Assembly: GCA_016271365.2 (NCBI GenBank)
Contig: CM057459.1
Coordinates: forward strand, 493,409,501-493,473,500
Length of the DNA stretch: 64,000 bases
Source: Neoceratodus forsteri
Taxonomy: Eukaryota > Chordata > Ceratodontiformes > Ceratodontidae
Direction: 5' to 3'
Shown piece after piece: positions 44,723-56,917 of the stretch. Made by a program: the position numbers and the translations under genes. A model generated the notes under the pieces. That model was given only the letters and a program-made list of their open reading frames with translations. It was not told the DNA's origin and searched no databases. Each line of letters opens with the position of its first letter. Within the stretch, counting starts at the first letter, position 1.

Positions 44723-44889
44723 CAGCAGATCTTCAAGAAAATCTCCTCAGTTAGGCTATGCTTTACCTCCCTCCATCCCCCTTCTACTTCAGTGAGTGTT
44801 ACATCAGATACTGTGTTTAAGCCTACTCCATGCGTCCTGTATCCAGCCCCATACCTCTCTATGTACTACCTGGTGCAGATCATATCTCC

Positions 44890-45110
44890 TGGTTCTCATG
44901 GTTGGAATTCTACCAAGTCTAAAAGCTGACAGGAAACTGAAGCATTATAGGGCCACTCATGTTTATTTAGACACAGACTTGGGACATCATCATGGAAGGC
45001 TCCTTGCTAACAAAACGTTCTGTGAAGTTCTAGCACTGATGGCAATATTTCCAAAGGTATGGCCTAATGGAGAAGATTCCTTCAAAGATCTACTGTTATG
45101 GTAAGTACGT
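44890..45110 (+). pseudogene. DIRS-3, recombinase C-terminal scrap
   Basis: KLKHYRATHVYLDTD resembles the FTKHYRT and FTGHY ends of the two DIRS recombinases (Tyr codon 44946-44948). The following tccaaaggtatggcctaatgg block equals the DIRS-2 3' segment at 34110-34130. Then come words like ctgttatggtaagtacgta, like the DIRS termini. It has no other DIRS parts, so it is a fragment, or the displaced end of DIRS-2. Confidence 0.5.
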
Positions 45111-45719
45111 AATTGTGCATTATACAGCATGTAGTTCCCTTTTCTTACATTAGTAATACTTACTGTAACTGTTGATACCCATGCTTTATTAACAGTAAGT
45201 GCTTATGAATGAAATTTAATTATTCTGTTGTGACTGCTAATGTATGATTTCTTCTTAGTGAAAAAATGTGATTAATGTCTCTCTTGTCAACCAAATTAAT
45301 GCATATGTTGACTTAATTGTGTACAATATATGTTACATTAGGATATTTTGTATAAATGCAGCCATTTAGGAGCTGCAATAAAATTGACCTACTTCTACTA
45401 ATGTAAAATATTTTGTTTGTTTGTTTATATTAACTCTTGTTAACTCATTATGGCTTTTATTGAACATTTTGTTGTTGTGGTCCACATAAGATCATTTTGT
45501 TGGATAATGGTTATCCAATCTTAATTATTTTAGCCATCCTAGAGTTTGATCGGATCTGTATAATGCTAGATAATCCAAAGAGCTGCTGGATAACACTTGG
45601 TGTGGATAATGCATTATCCAGGCATCTCTAATTATTACTAGTTCCACTTCCACTGCAGTGCAAGCAGCCTTTCCTGATCATCTGGTAGGGAAACATTCCT
45701 GAGTGATCCACAAGCACGC
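45111..45719. other. Unassigned AT-rich sequence with a palindromic patch
   Basis: No coding pattern is seen. Between 45503 and 45636 the words ttggataatggttatccaa and tggataatgcattatcca are each palindromic, and ggataa recurs. The minus-strand start tagagatgcctgg resembles hAT termini. It may be a small DNA element with unclear ends. Confidence 0.35.
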
Positions 45720-48640
45720 CAATTTTTCTTTTCCCAGTTCACCTACTTAGTAAAGAAGTGACCATGACTAGAAGCACTTTATAGAATATTACAGGCCAAA
45801 CATAAAATACTTGAATACAAACCATGTATAGAACAGTCATAATACAGTACAAATACACAGTAGAAACAGGAGAAACAAGATAAAATATTAGAAAATGGGG
45901 GGGTGGAGGGATACAAATCAAATACTAAGAATTAAGAACACAGAATAACAGCTATGCATTCAGATCAGAAAATGGGCAGAATCTAACTACGTCATGAAAC
46001 GTGACAGTCCTGACTGAACAGGAGCTTTCTAACCCTAGTTTACAAATATTTTGAGTGAGAGAGAATGATTTCATTAGGGACACAGTTCCATAGGACAAGA
46101 GATGCCCATGCAAAAGACCAGTCACTTGTCAACATTAAAAAGAAGGTGGCACCCCCAAAATTCCTCAGCCTGAGGATCTCATTATTAACCCACAAGTTTA
46201 GGGATTAGCAGCTCCATGAGTTTGGGAGAGTGCAGCTCATTTGGGGCTTTCTAAGTCAATAATAAGACATTATAGTCAATGTGCCAGCTACCAAGCAGTC
46301 AGCCTAGAGACAAAAGTAATGAGAAATAGAGTCCATCTTCGAAACGGAAGTCAAAAGTCTAGCTGCAGTATTCTGGACTAGCTGCAGAAGGGGCAGGCGA
46401 CTATCTGGCAAGCCCTTACAGAGCACATTGTAGTTGTCAAATTTAGAGCAGAAAAATGAATGCATCAGCATGCGGAGGTCTGAAGAGTCAAGGAAGAGGC
46501 AAAGTCTGGCAATACTCTTTAGGTGATAAAATCAGATGATGTCCAATGAAGACACCCTCAAAATAAATGCCAACTGTCCATCAAGGTCTTCTTTCACACA
46601 CTGAACTTCCCTGACTACTTTTACTAGAATCCCATGAAAGACATAGATCTACAAGCAGTCATTTAAGGCTTTTAACTGCTGATCATTCACCAGCAAAAGT
46701 AATTCAGTCCTTTCATGTTTAAGTGCCAGCCAATTTGAAGTGATCCAGGCTCACATTTCTGACAGACATTTTTCTAAATATTGCACTCACAACACTCTGT
46801 TATCATCTGTGTAACAGTAAAACCTAATGCTTCATCTCCAAATAATAATTTCTACAGGAAGCATGTATACCACAAACAATACAGGTGACAGGACAGAGCC
46901 TTTCATAACTCCACAGTCAATCATAAGCTGCCATGATTGGAATGATCAATCACCACTGCTTGATTTCTCTTGTGTAGGAATGACTAGAACAAATTAAAAG
47001 TAGTTCAAGTCAAACCTTCAAGCTCCTGAAGTCAGTACAGCAGTTCCCAGTGGTCTATAGAGTGAAACACATATTGGTGGTGGAGCAGCAGGATGAACAT
47101 CTCTCCCCAGCCACTCACAAGGTGTACAGTAGATCAATGTATACCTTTCCCATAGCCGCTTTAGTGCTAGGGCACCCACAAAAAACAGACTTTGGTGGCA
47201 TGAAGACATAATTTTCCTCAAGAAGATGAACTACTGTAGCTCTTCAGCAGCTACTTCCTCAACAACCTTTGCCAAGACAGGAGGGCTGGAGACAGTTGAA
47301 TAATTTGTGAGAGCATCAGTATTTAAAGACAAATTCTTAAGCAGATATTTCATCATCACCTTATTCAAAGGCAATGGTTAGAAGCCCCTATGCAAAAAAA
47401 GGCAGCAGTGACTAGATTCAAAGTGTTCAGCCCATTCTTGAGCAAATGGGTTTGCACTGGGTCCAGTCTAGATGTTGTGCTACACAACTCCGAGGCCACC
47501 TTTTAGATGTCCTTCACATCTAAGTGGTGGAAATCACCCCATGGCCTTACTGTGTCTATAAGTTCCTCAGATTTAACCCAGTTGCCAGCAGGCTTAGATG
47601 CAGTTCCAGATGCTCAGAATCTTGGCACTAGCCAACTTTTAAACTCATCACACCTCCCACAGAATGAGGTTTTCCAGTCTGCAGTTAAGATGTGTAAGAC
47701 TTTCCACAGTTCTCAAAATTGCATTAGTTCCTCTTAACTGCAGTTAGCGGAGGAAGTATATTTTCGTCTTCACATGAATTGCCTACTAGTAAGTTCTTAA
47801 AGATTCTCCAAGAAAAGCCAGTCATCATTCACCAACAAACTCTACCACTTGCACTCAAGTCTTCGACCTAACACTTTTAGCCACTAAAGGGCAACAGAAC
47901 CCCAAAGTGTGCTTTAGCATGAGGTTGCTATATGTGGACAAACTTGTACCAGGGAGTCCAGTGCCATTGTGAGTGTCCTATTATATGTCTTTGTGGAGGC
48001 AGTACTACCCCTGGTTGAGATCCAATCAAGACCGAGGTGTCTAATAAATCTAGACATGTAATTGAGATAAAATCCTGTTTGGCACAGTATTGGACAAAAC
48101 CTCAAACCTCCACAGTTGACAGTAGCATCCTCAGGGCCTTAAGTCTGAGCAACATGTGAAAGAAGTCCGTCCAAACAACAGTATCAGCTAAGATGTTATT
48201 TATCTTTATAGCAAGAGCAACTGGACCAATATGGTGCTCTGTGAGTGCATGGCTTCAGATATTTCTTGAATGAGGCCCAGCCCTCCAGTGGACTGCAGAA
48301 TTGGGTAGCAAATAAATCTTAATAGTTGCCAACCCTGGCACTGAAATCCCTGAGAAGAAGTGTAGAGGAGACCAACATCATAACCAACATTCTCTCAGCA
48401 AATTACTGCAGGATGTCTGCATCACGATGATGACAATGGAAAAAGAGAGCTATCCTGAACTTCAAACCAGCCATGCACCCAAAGGTTACCCACTTAAGAG
48501 ACCCTGCTCCATCAGCAAGAGACATCACACAGCCCAGCCTGGATCTTAAACAAATTGCCACACTGCCTCCCCTGTGCTCCAGTCTCAGGCAATGTACCAC
48601 AGGAAAAAAATGGGACCGACTGTAATATAAGGACCAGCAT
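45720..48640 (-). mobile_element. L2-1, L2-type LINE, antisense
   Basis: The minus strand carries an endonuclease scrap (48600-48403), RT (about 47500-46790) and a C-terminal LQLVQNTAARLLT block (46395-46355), then a 3' UTR. The layout and the QNTAARLL signature are those of L2. It is highly decayed. Confidence 0.6.
46330..48600 (-). pseudogene. L2-1 ORF2 (strongly decayed)
   Basis: EHRGGSVAICLRSRLG (48403-48600) is the RGG block of the endonuclease and aligns with RDGGIAICFKSELG of L2-2. The RT catalytic box is YTDD at 46802-46813, with MKGSVLSPVLFVVYML before it and NWLALKHERTELLLL after it. The Asp pair is kept but Ala is Thr. Many stops remain. It is the same family as L2-2. Confidence 0.6.
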
Positions 48641-49934
48641 TACTAGATCATCCAATCAGGTCTCTGTGAAACATAAAGTAAAATTAGTTATTTTCACACA
48701 AAGTAATTGCAGTGCAAATGCTACTATAACTGCATTAATTTATTTAGTACTAAGTCACCATCACCACATTCACTACAATGAAAAAACTAAAGCACTAATT
48801 AGCACAAATTTATTTTCATTCAAATTAGTGCTTCAGCAAAATATCGAAAATTATTTGACAGTGAATATGTCAAGTTTTATATTGTAAACACAGCCTGTCA
48901 GTCAAAGATGAAGTCTCTGATAACAGCTGTTATAGTCAGCACTGATCTTACACTGCAAAACAATAACCAGGCTGAAAGGTCTGGTGGATTCACTTACTCT
49001 ATAGCTCCTGTGCAATGCATCACATCACAGAACATCAGCAAAGGGATCAAGGTTGCATGATCTGTATTTGTCCAAGCATCTTTCAATAAGTGCCTCCTAG
49101 CCCACCCACCAATGTTGCCAACTATGCCTCTCACCAATAAAGAGGCCCTCTTCTTGAGCAGGGTGCCAGATGCTCTGCATCTCTTTAGCACTAAGGGACA
49201 AATAACAGGCCAACAAAATGAATTCAGAAGAAGCTTGACAAGCTCATCTCATGAATATTGAATAAACTTCCAATACATAACGTTGTCATCCTCCACCAAA
49301 GGTTTTCAGCAGAATAGTCAAAATTTCTCCACTTCTAAGATAAGAGCAGAAGTAACAGTCTGCATGATGAGCAGGTGCTCTTCCAACACTCCAAAGTAAA
49401 CAGTGTCTTGGGCCAGAGACAGGGGACCATGCCAGAGTCCACTAGAGAGAGCACTAGACTCTTCCAACAGGGCCTGCCTACAGAGTGTGCCAGGTCTTTT
49501 AAAAATACCCCTGGTGGTAAACAGCACTCACTCTAATGAGGGGTAAGTGACCAATGGGGTACCTAGGGTTCAGTGACCTCAGACCCCTTCACACTTGGCA
49601 GAACTTAAGCTTCTATCATGAGGAATCTGAGTCATCCAGGTCCACAGAGATTGACCACTTTCCCTGCCACAACTTGTTGGGAATGAAGAGTCCACCCTTC
49701 TTGGCTGAGGCTGCCTGTGACCACAAGAACCCCAGATGCAGTAAAGTTTTACTTCACTGGTTAGGCTGGTGTGATGTTGGGAACTGCACACTACACACAG
49801 ACATGACAGAGTTTTCCTGCCATCACCGAATTTGCATGACAGAGGTTTTATTTATTTTATTTAAAAAGGCACCAAAATATAAAAAAGCAAGCACCACAGA
49901 CTAACATTTCCTCCCCTCATTCATCTCTCTTTGA
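48641..49934. other. Unassigned; perhaps L2-1 5' part
   Basis: Nothing recognisable is read on either strand. It may contain the 5' part of L2-1 on the minus strand. A T-rich atttattttatttaaaa stretch at about 49850 could be a retroposon tail. The frames 48555-48887 and 49554-49904 show no known domain. Confidence 0.3.
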
Positions 49935-50304
49935 AACATAGAAACATAGAAAGTGATGGCAGAAGTGGGCATTGCAGCCCATCTAGTCTGGTCATAAGCC
50001 TACCCCTTCCCTTAACTGCTTTTCAGTGTTATGATGCCCTTGTTTCTATCCCACACTTTCTTGAAAGTCTCCACCATTTCTGCCTCCACTGCATCCTGTG
50101 GAAGGCAGTTTCATTGATCAACCACTCTCTCAGTGAAGAAGAACTTGAGTGTGTTGCCTCTGAATCTGCCCCCTCTAGCTTCATGTTGTGGTGTCCTCTG
50201 GTTCTTGAGTTATTTTTTGATATGAAACAGATCCTGGACCTGCACCTGGTTTATTCCTTTTAGGAATTTGAAAGTCTCAATCATGTCTCCCCTCTCCCTG
50301 CATT

Positions 50305-53164
50305 GCTACAGGGAGTACATGAAAATGCTAGTCCCATTTTGGAGTTTGCGATTCCAGTCAGTTTCTCGGTGCTACACTGTGAGAGGTCGGGTTGCAGGGA
50401 CGGGGGTATAGCAATTTGCTTTAAATCAGAGTTGGGTGCTGACTTGTCAGTTGAGGGCACCAGATCCTATGAGTACATTGTAGTTGCAGGTGTGGGGTGC
50501 AAAATTGCTCTCGTTTACCATCCACCAGGTTGCGAGAATCAGTTTTTGCAGGAAGTCGCGGACTTCATTGTCGATATGGTGTTGGAGTCCCCCAGGGTGA
50601 TGGTACTAGGGGAATTTTAATGCCTGGATCGACACTGAACTTTTGCAGTTTAGGCAAGACTTCTTCCAAATTATGAGTTTTTTGAACTTCACACAGGTTG
50701 TTTCCTCTGCAACTCATAATCATGGTCACTCATTGGACCTGGTCTTCCTCCTGAGGTTAGAAGTCTCTGATTTGGTGGTGGAACCTGTCAGTTGGTCCAA
50801 CCAGCACAACATCAAGTTCTACTTCTTGGCTCCCCCTTATAGGCCTGCCCCTGTGGAAATGGTCTGATACTGCCCTTTACGGGGTTTGACCCCTGATGGC
50901 CTTCTGGCGGTATTAGACCTACCAGGAATTCTGGATGCAAGCAGGGGTCAGAAGAATCTACTGCAAGCTTTTAGCCGCACAGTGGAGGGAGCTCTGGATA
51001 CCCTCGCTCCTTTCCGTGTTCAACCGCTCACTCTCCACCCCAGGTCCGTGTGGTTTGATAGGACTTTGAAGGGGAGTGAAGCAGGCAGAGCAAAGGCTAG
51101 AGTGTGCTTGGTATAGATCCAGCTTAGATGCTGACAATCTTAGATTGATGGAACATTATAGATTCTGCCAGTCATCAATCTCCCATAAGAAGGCAGAATT
51201 CCTGTCCAGGAGATTGCTACTGCACAGAATTGACCAGCTCAGCTATTCCAAACTGTGGGCAGACTGTGCAATCCAGCCTGTCTTGGAGTTTGGAAAGCCT
51301 TGTCACTAGTGGAGTACGACGGGTTTGCTCGCTTCTTTGCAGATAAGGTTGCTGACATTAGGTTGGGGATTTGCTTATCACACTCTATGGGGGCTACTGG
51401 TGGTTGGTACAAGGCCATAGCACTCCCATTATGCTGGGCTGATTTTCACTGTCTGGAGATTGATGATATTATGCAGCTTCTCCGGAGTATGCACCCAACT
51501 TACTGTATTTTAGATCCGGGGCTCTACCCACCTCTTAATGGGGTGTGTTATTGTGATCGGCCCAGTTTTAGCAGAGTTAATCTGGTGTTCATTGTAGTTG
51601 GTGGAGCGTCCCAGTTTTCTGAAAGAGGCTGTGGTTACCCCCTTCTCAAGAAACCTTCTCTTGACCAGATTCTCCTGCAAATTACAGACCTATCTCTAAC
51701 CTTCCCTTTATAGGGAAGGTTATGGAGAAAGTTGTTGCTGAACAGCTATAGGACTATCTTACCATCCATGCTATCTATGATCCTCTCCAGTCTGGTTTTG
51801 GTAAGAGGCATAGTACTGAGACTGCTCTGGTTTGGGTACTCAATGATCTCCTGATGGTGAGAGACCAGAAGCAATGGTCCATCTTGGTCCTCCTGGATCT
51901 CTCCTCAGCTGTTGACACAGTGGACCATGAGTTACTTCTTGATCACTCATGGCTCATCTGTGGCCTGTCTGGGACAGTCCTCAGATGGTTTCTTTCCTTC
52001 CTCATGGGCAGGTTGCAGGGGGTGCTCTCCGGGATTTTTTCATCTGACACCTACTCTCTGCCCTGTGGGGTCCCGCAGGGTTCAGTGTTGTCCCCTATGT
52101 TGTTTGTGGTGTATATGCTTTCATTAGGAGACAGTGTAAGCAGTACGGACTGAGTTTTCACTGTTATGCAAATGATACTCAGCTGTACCTGTCTTTTGTG
52201 CCCAACCAGGATAGCGCTCTCTCAGTCTTTTCTAACTGTCTCGCTGAAATCCAAGACTGGATGAATTCCAGTTGGTTGAGATTGAATCCAAACAAGATGG
52301 AGGTGTTAGTGATGGATCCAGGCCACCAGATAATGGGGTCAGGCCCCCGGAGGCTATGGCTCTGGGGCTCCCAGCTTCTGACCTCTGAATGGGCGTGGAA
52401 TGTCGGGGTGATATTTGATAACCAGATGATGCTTCATTCACAGGTGTCAGCTGTGGTCAAGTCCTGTTTTTACCATCTGAGGAATATCACCTGGATTAAG
52501 CACCTTGTTCTGTCTGGTGACCTTCCAACTTTAGTCCAGCCATTTGTGACCTCACTCCAGGCTACTGTAACTTCCTATACCTTGGGCTTCAGCGTTGATA
52601 TCCAGCACTTGTAGCTAGTGCAGAATGCTGTGGTCAGGTTACTGCCTGGGTCATTGCAATCCAGTCACATAACTCCTGTGCTGCTTGCGCTGCCGTGGCT
52701 GCCTGTTCAGTGGTGGATCACCTTTAAAGTTGGTTTGCTGCCTTTTAGAGCCCTACATGCTTTGGGTCTGAGTTACCTACAAGTGCTTCTCAGTCCCTAC
52801 TGCTCCCTCAGACTGCTTTGCTCAACTGAAGAGGGATAGCTAGAGATTCCCAGGGTGCCACTGAAGATCCCGGGAGCATGGGTTTTTTCCTTTGCAGCTC
52901 CCTCCCTGTGGAATTCTCTGCCTTATCGGGTTTGAGAGTGCCAGACAGAGGAGAGCTTTAAAACTGCTCTAAAAACAAACCCATTTTATGTGCTTTCCCT
53001 GAGTTTCAATATATATAACTGCATATTCAGTTTTTAACTGTATTATTTATCTATGTATCATTTGTAATTTGTTGTATTTATTTGAGTATTATTTTAGATA
53101 TTGTGCAGCACTTTGATATTTACTGATATTGCACTATACAGATAAATGTGTTATTATTATTATT
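50305..53164 (+). mobile_element. L2-2, L2 LINE inserted in CR1-6
   Basis: It begins inside the endonuclease and ends with an L2-type attattattatta tail at 53150-53164. A 4-base taca flanks it at 50301-50304 and 53162-53165. The inserted strand is opposite to CR1-6. Confidence 0.8.
50330..52980 (+). pseudogene. L2-2 ORF2: endonuclease and reverse transcriptase (broken)
   Basis: The endonuclease reads RDGGIAICFKSELGADL, VYHPPGCE and VMVLGEF (50303-50620), then SHNHGHSLDLVF-type text. The RT shows SGFGKRHSTETALVWVLNDL, LLDLSSAVDTVDHELLL, CGVPQGSVLSPMLFVVYM (51854-52153) and CYANDTQLYLS. YAND (52165-52176) has the first catalytic Asp as Asn. C-terminal blocks are WMNSSWLRLNPNKMEVLVM, LQNAVVRLLPGS-type QNA and LPWLPVQWWITFKV (52618-52839), then LWNSLPY. 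Stops at about 51715 and 52150 and frameshifts are present. Confidence 0.82.
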
Positions 53165-54770
53165 ACATGTTTATTGCACGCAGCTGCTCCTTGTATGATT
53201 TGTCATGCAGTCCATGAATCATTTTAGTAGCTCTCCTTGGCACTGCTTCCAGTCTGGTAATATCCTTTTCAATGTGTGGTCTCCAGAATTGTACACTGTA
53301 CTCCAGTTGTAGCCTCACCAGTGATCTATAGAGTGACATGATGACCTCCTTTATTCTGCTGGTAATCCCCCTGCTTAAACATCCCAAAATACCATTTGCT
53401 CCCAGTGCTGCTTTCTCACATTGCTTAGACAGTTTTAGGTCATCTGTTATAATTATTCCCATATCTCTTTACTGTTTAGAGGCTTCCAGTTTTTCTCTCC
53501 CTAGGTAGTAGTCAACTCATGGGTTAGTCCTTCCATGGTGCATGATTTTGCATTTTTTAGTATTGAAGTTTAGTTGCCATGTTCTTGACCACTTTTCTAG
53601 AGACTCAAGGTCAGCCGTCATCTTCTCCACTCCTCCTGGGTGTCCACCCTTTTCCTATCTGTGTGTCATCTGTGAACAAACTAACCTTGTCCTTCAGTCT
53701 ATCATAAGTGTCACTAATGAAGATATTGAATAGGACTGGTCCAAGCAGTGAACCCTTGAGTACTCCACTAGCTACATCTCTTTCCTCTGAGAGTGAACCA
53801 TTCACTAATATTGTCTGGGTTCTTCCAGTAAGCTAACTCCTTACCCAGTTTGCCACCTTATGTCCTACTCCCATGCTGTCTAACTTGTTTAGCAGCCTTC
53901 TATGTGGGACTGAGTTGAATCTTTGCTGAAATTCAGGCACACTATGTCTACCACACCTCCCTGGTCTACTATTTTTGTTACCCAGTTAAAGAAGATAAGT
54001 AAATTGGTTAGACATGACTTCCCTGTGGTAAGGCCATGCTGCTTAGCATCTAATTTGTTGTCCTTGAGAAAGGATATAATCCTCTCCTTGAGAAGGGTTT
54101 CCATTGTTTTACCTACAATTGATGTGAGGCTTACCGGTATAGAGTTGCTTGTCCTCACTTTGCTCCCACTTTGGTGTAGAAGGATAACTGTGGTTAGTTT
54201 CCAATCTTTGGGACCTTACCCAGTTCAAATGATAAGTTAAAAAGATCAACTAGTGGAGCCGTCAATTCTTCTCTTAGTTCTCTCAGTAGTCTAGGGTGCA
54301 TTTTGTCTGGTCCCATGGCTTTGTTTGTATTGAGCTTCACCAGTTCCTTTAAGACTGCTTCCATTATAACGGGTCCTGAGTATACTCCATTGTCACCTTT
54401 ATTGTCCCCTGAATGGTAGGTCTGCAGCCATCCTGCTCCTTGGTGAATACAGGGCAAAAATATCTGTTTAAGATTTCCACTTTTTCTTTGTCATCTTCAG
54501 TGTTCTCTCCATCTTTCTTCATGAGTCTGACAATACCCCCATTGTCTTTCTTTTTTAATATATCTTTAGAAGGTTTTGTCTCCTTTTTTGACTTCTGTGG
54601 CTATCCTCTCCTCTGTTGTTGCCTTTGCTGTTCTGATTTGCTTGCTTGCTACCCTTTGTTTTTTGTCTGTTTTTTTTTTTAGTCTTCCTGGTCCTTTTCG
54701 GACCCTGTTTTTTTGTATTTCCTGAAAGCAGCCCTTTTCTCCCTAACCCTTGGTTCTACAGCATATGGGG
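53163..54770 (-). pseudogene. CR1-6 ORF2, reverse transcriptase (broken)
   Basis: On the minus strand NTNKAMGPDKMHPRLLREL (54194-54457), VSLTSIVGKTMETLLKERI and LTTGKSCLTNLLIFFNW (53889-54158), KGSLLGPVLFNIFISD and SLFTDDTQIG (53611-53805), then the C-terminal DDLKLSKQCEKAALGAN (53163-53462). The catalytic motif is FTDD, as in CR1-2. The palm near FSKDS is shifted. The endonuclease is absent because of truncation. Confidence 0.82.
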
Positions 54771-54790
54771 AGTTACTAGTTCCAAAGTGA

Positions 54791-55299
54791 ATCCCCCATC
54801 CCCCTACCCTAGTACCAGTACCTCAAGTCTCTACCAGTCCCAGTGAGGTTCCTTTAGGAAAAAAAGCCAGTTATATCCCTTTGCACTACCCAATGTCCTT
54901 GGTTCCAAATATATATAAGCTAGTTGGATGTTTTGAGAAGGAACAAAAATCAGTAATTGTGCGTTTTGCAGCAACATCTCACCTCCTCAAGCATTACTTG
55001 TAGCATAACACATAATTCAAAATAGTTTCCAGAGGCCTCTACCATCCTTTCAGTGTAGCAGTAAGGAACAATACAGGATGGTTTCTAACCAACAGATACT
55101 ACTCACCCACAACAATGGGAATTGAAGCACCACTTCTGACACCATCAGGATGTGCCTGAAGCTGATATAATATGACTTCCCACATGCAGGGTGAAAAACA
55201 AAACAGTGCTGAAAATAACTGGTACGACAAAATAATGTTTTAGAAGTCACTGCAAAATGTGCAGCAAGGTTAAATTGTGGGTCATGCTTAATAGAAACA
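54791..55299. other. Unassigned
   Basis: A weak frame (IYKLVGCFEKEQKSVIVRFAATSHLLKHYL at about 54911-55000) might be a Gag or transposase relic. Nothing else is recognised. Confidence 0.25.
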
Positions 55300-56510
55300 A
55301 ATTCTGGCCAGAGCCAATAGGGTTGCAGCTAAGGAATGTGGGGTAAAATATTGAAAATTACCAAAGTTAAGATCCTGTGTTAGCAAAATGTAAAATGTAA
55401 ATTAGGCTCATACATTTGTTTTGCAATATTTGTACACCAGAATTTCAACATAGTCTTGTTGGGACCCTGCCTCTTGGAGAAGGGCAGAGCAAATATTCAA
55501 CTCCTGCCTGAAAGGTGATTTTGTGCAGGGACTGCGAAATCAGCTTTGGGGATGCAAAAACAAATTTTTGGCCAGAGTTGAATAATGATAGTTGTTACTT
55601 TCATGAGGTGTTGTAAAGAAATGGCTATGTTGAAATTTGGGGGTAAAATATTGAATATTACCAAAGTTACGAGCCTGCATTTGCAAAATTCAACATAGCC
55701 GCACAACATGTTTTAAAACATTTGATACCAAATTTAGAATATAGCCTTCTTATGACTCTACACTATGAACAGTGTCATAGAAAATGTTCAACTCCTGCCC
55801 AAAAGGTGATTTCGCTCAGGGATCACAAAATCACCTTTCAGGAAGTAAAATAAAAAACACATTTTGGCCAGGATTTGAAAAATTACAGCTGTCACATACA
55901 TGAGGTGCTATAAAGATAAGGCTATGTTGTAAATTTGCGCTAAAAATATTACAAATTACCAGATACTAACCTGCATTTGCAAAATTCAAAGTAGACTCAT
56001 AATTTTGTAGTTTTTAAATATTTTACACCAAATTTTCAACATAGTCTTCTTATGACCCAACCTCATGAACAAGGATAGAGAAAATTTCAAGTCCTGCCTG
56101 AAATGTGATTTTGTGTAGGGACAGCAAAACCTACTTTCAGTATGCAAAAAAACATTTTGTCCAGAGTTGAAAAATGACAGCTATCACATTCATGAGGTGC
56201 TGTAATAATATGGCTATGTTGTCAATTTAGGGTAAAAATATTGAAAGTTTCCTAAGTTATGAGCCTGTGTTTACAAAATCCAATGTAGGCTCATAACATT
56301 GTTGTTTTTTCATCAAATTTTTAACATAGCTTTCTTATGACCCCCACCTCATGGACAAATGAACAGAACATTTTCAACTCCCTGAAAGGTGATTTCATGC
56401 AGGAACATCAAAATCACCTTTCAGGACAGATTTGCCTAATGTAACTGCAATTGTTCATGAGGCAGGGTCCCAAAGAAGACATGTTGAAAATTTCGGCAAA
56501 TAATATGCAA
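55300..56510. repeat. Satellite-like array of alternating inverted monomers
   Basis: About four units of 264-297 bp repeat in tandem, anchored at ttKgccagag words at 55307, 55571, 55867 and 56160. Each unit is itself two half-units of about 145 bp in opposite orientation. The plus half has ttcatgaggtgctgtaa and ggctatgttgaaaattt; the minus half has aaattttcaacatag and cccacctcatga. Hairpin cores cctgaaaggtgattt and aaatcacctttcagg, and gttatgagcct with aggctcataac, mark the junctions. The array ends with an odd half-unit near 56510. Confidence 0.85.
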
Positions 56511-56917
56511 AAATGCCCCAGTTATGCCACTAAGTTCAAAACACCATTGAAATACATTGAACTGCATACCTGTTTCTTCAGTTCACACTCCAGCTTTGAA
56601 GAGTGAAGATATGTCTGCAGTCCAGAGAGGATTATGACATTGGACCCCGATGGGTAAGTAAGGACTCGGGGGGGAGGGGATGCAGAGTGGTGTGTGCTGA
56701 GTGGGAGAGTCAGGTAGGAGGGCAGGAATGGCCTCAAAATATATCATTGGACAGTTTTCTTTTTACAGGGTTTAAAAAAAGAAAAATAACCCAGAAGATT
56801 CTGGATCACAACACTGGGTAATTGGGCACCCCTAGTGTCACTTTTATATTTCTGGGGGGGGGGGTGCTGAGAGGGAGGGTCAGATGAGGAAATATGAAAA
56901 CAAGACTGAGGAGTCAT
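56511..56917. other. Unassigned, with a third foldback arm copy
   Basis: The stretch 56793-56872 (gatcacaacactggg, then tagtgtcacttttat, then a G-run) resembles the left arm of the foldback at 56918 in direct orientation. Upstream of it nothing is recognised. Confidence 0.5.

Larger units (their letters stand above)
49935..54790 (-). mobile_element. CR1-6, antisense CR1 LINE split by L2-2
   Basis: On the plus strand its 3' end is gaaacatagaaacatagaaa at 49935. The C-terminal domain breaks at 50304 and resumes at 53165. RT and linker run to about 54790, where the element is 5'-truncated. The frame across the insertion reads KEQLRAINM then NAGRGE. Confidence 0.82.
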
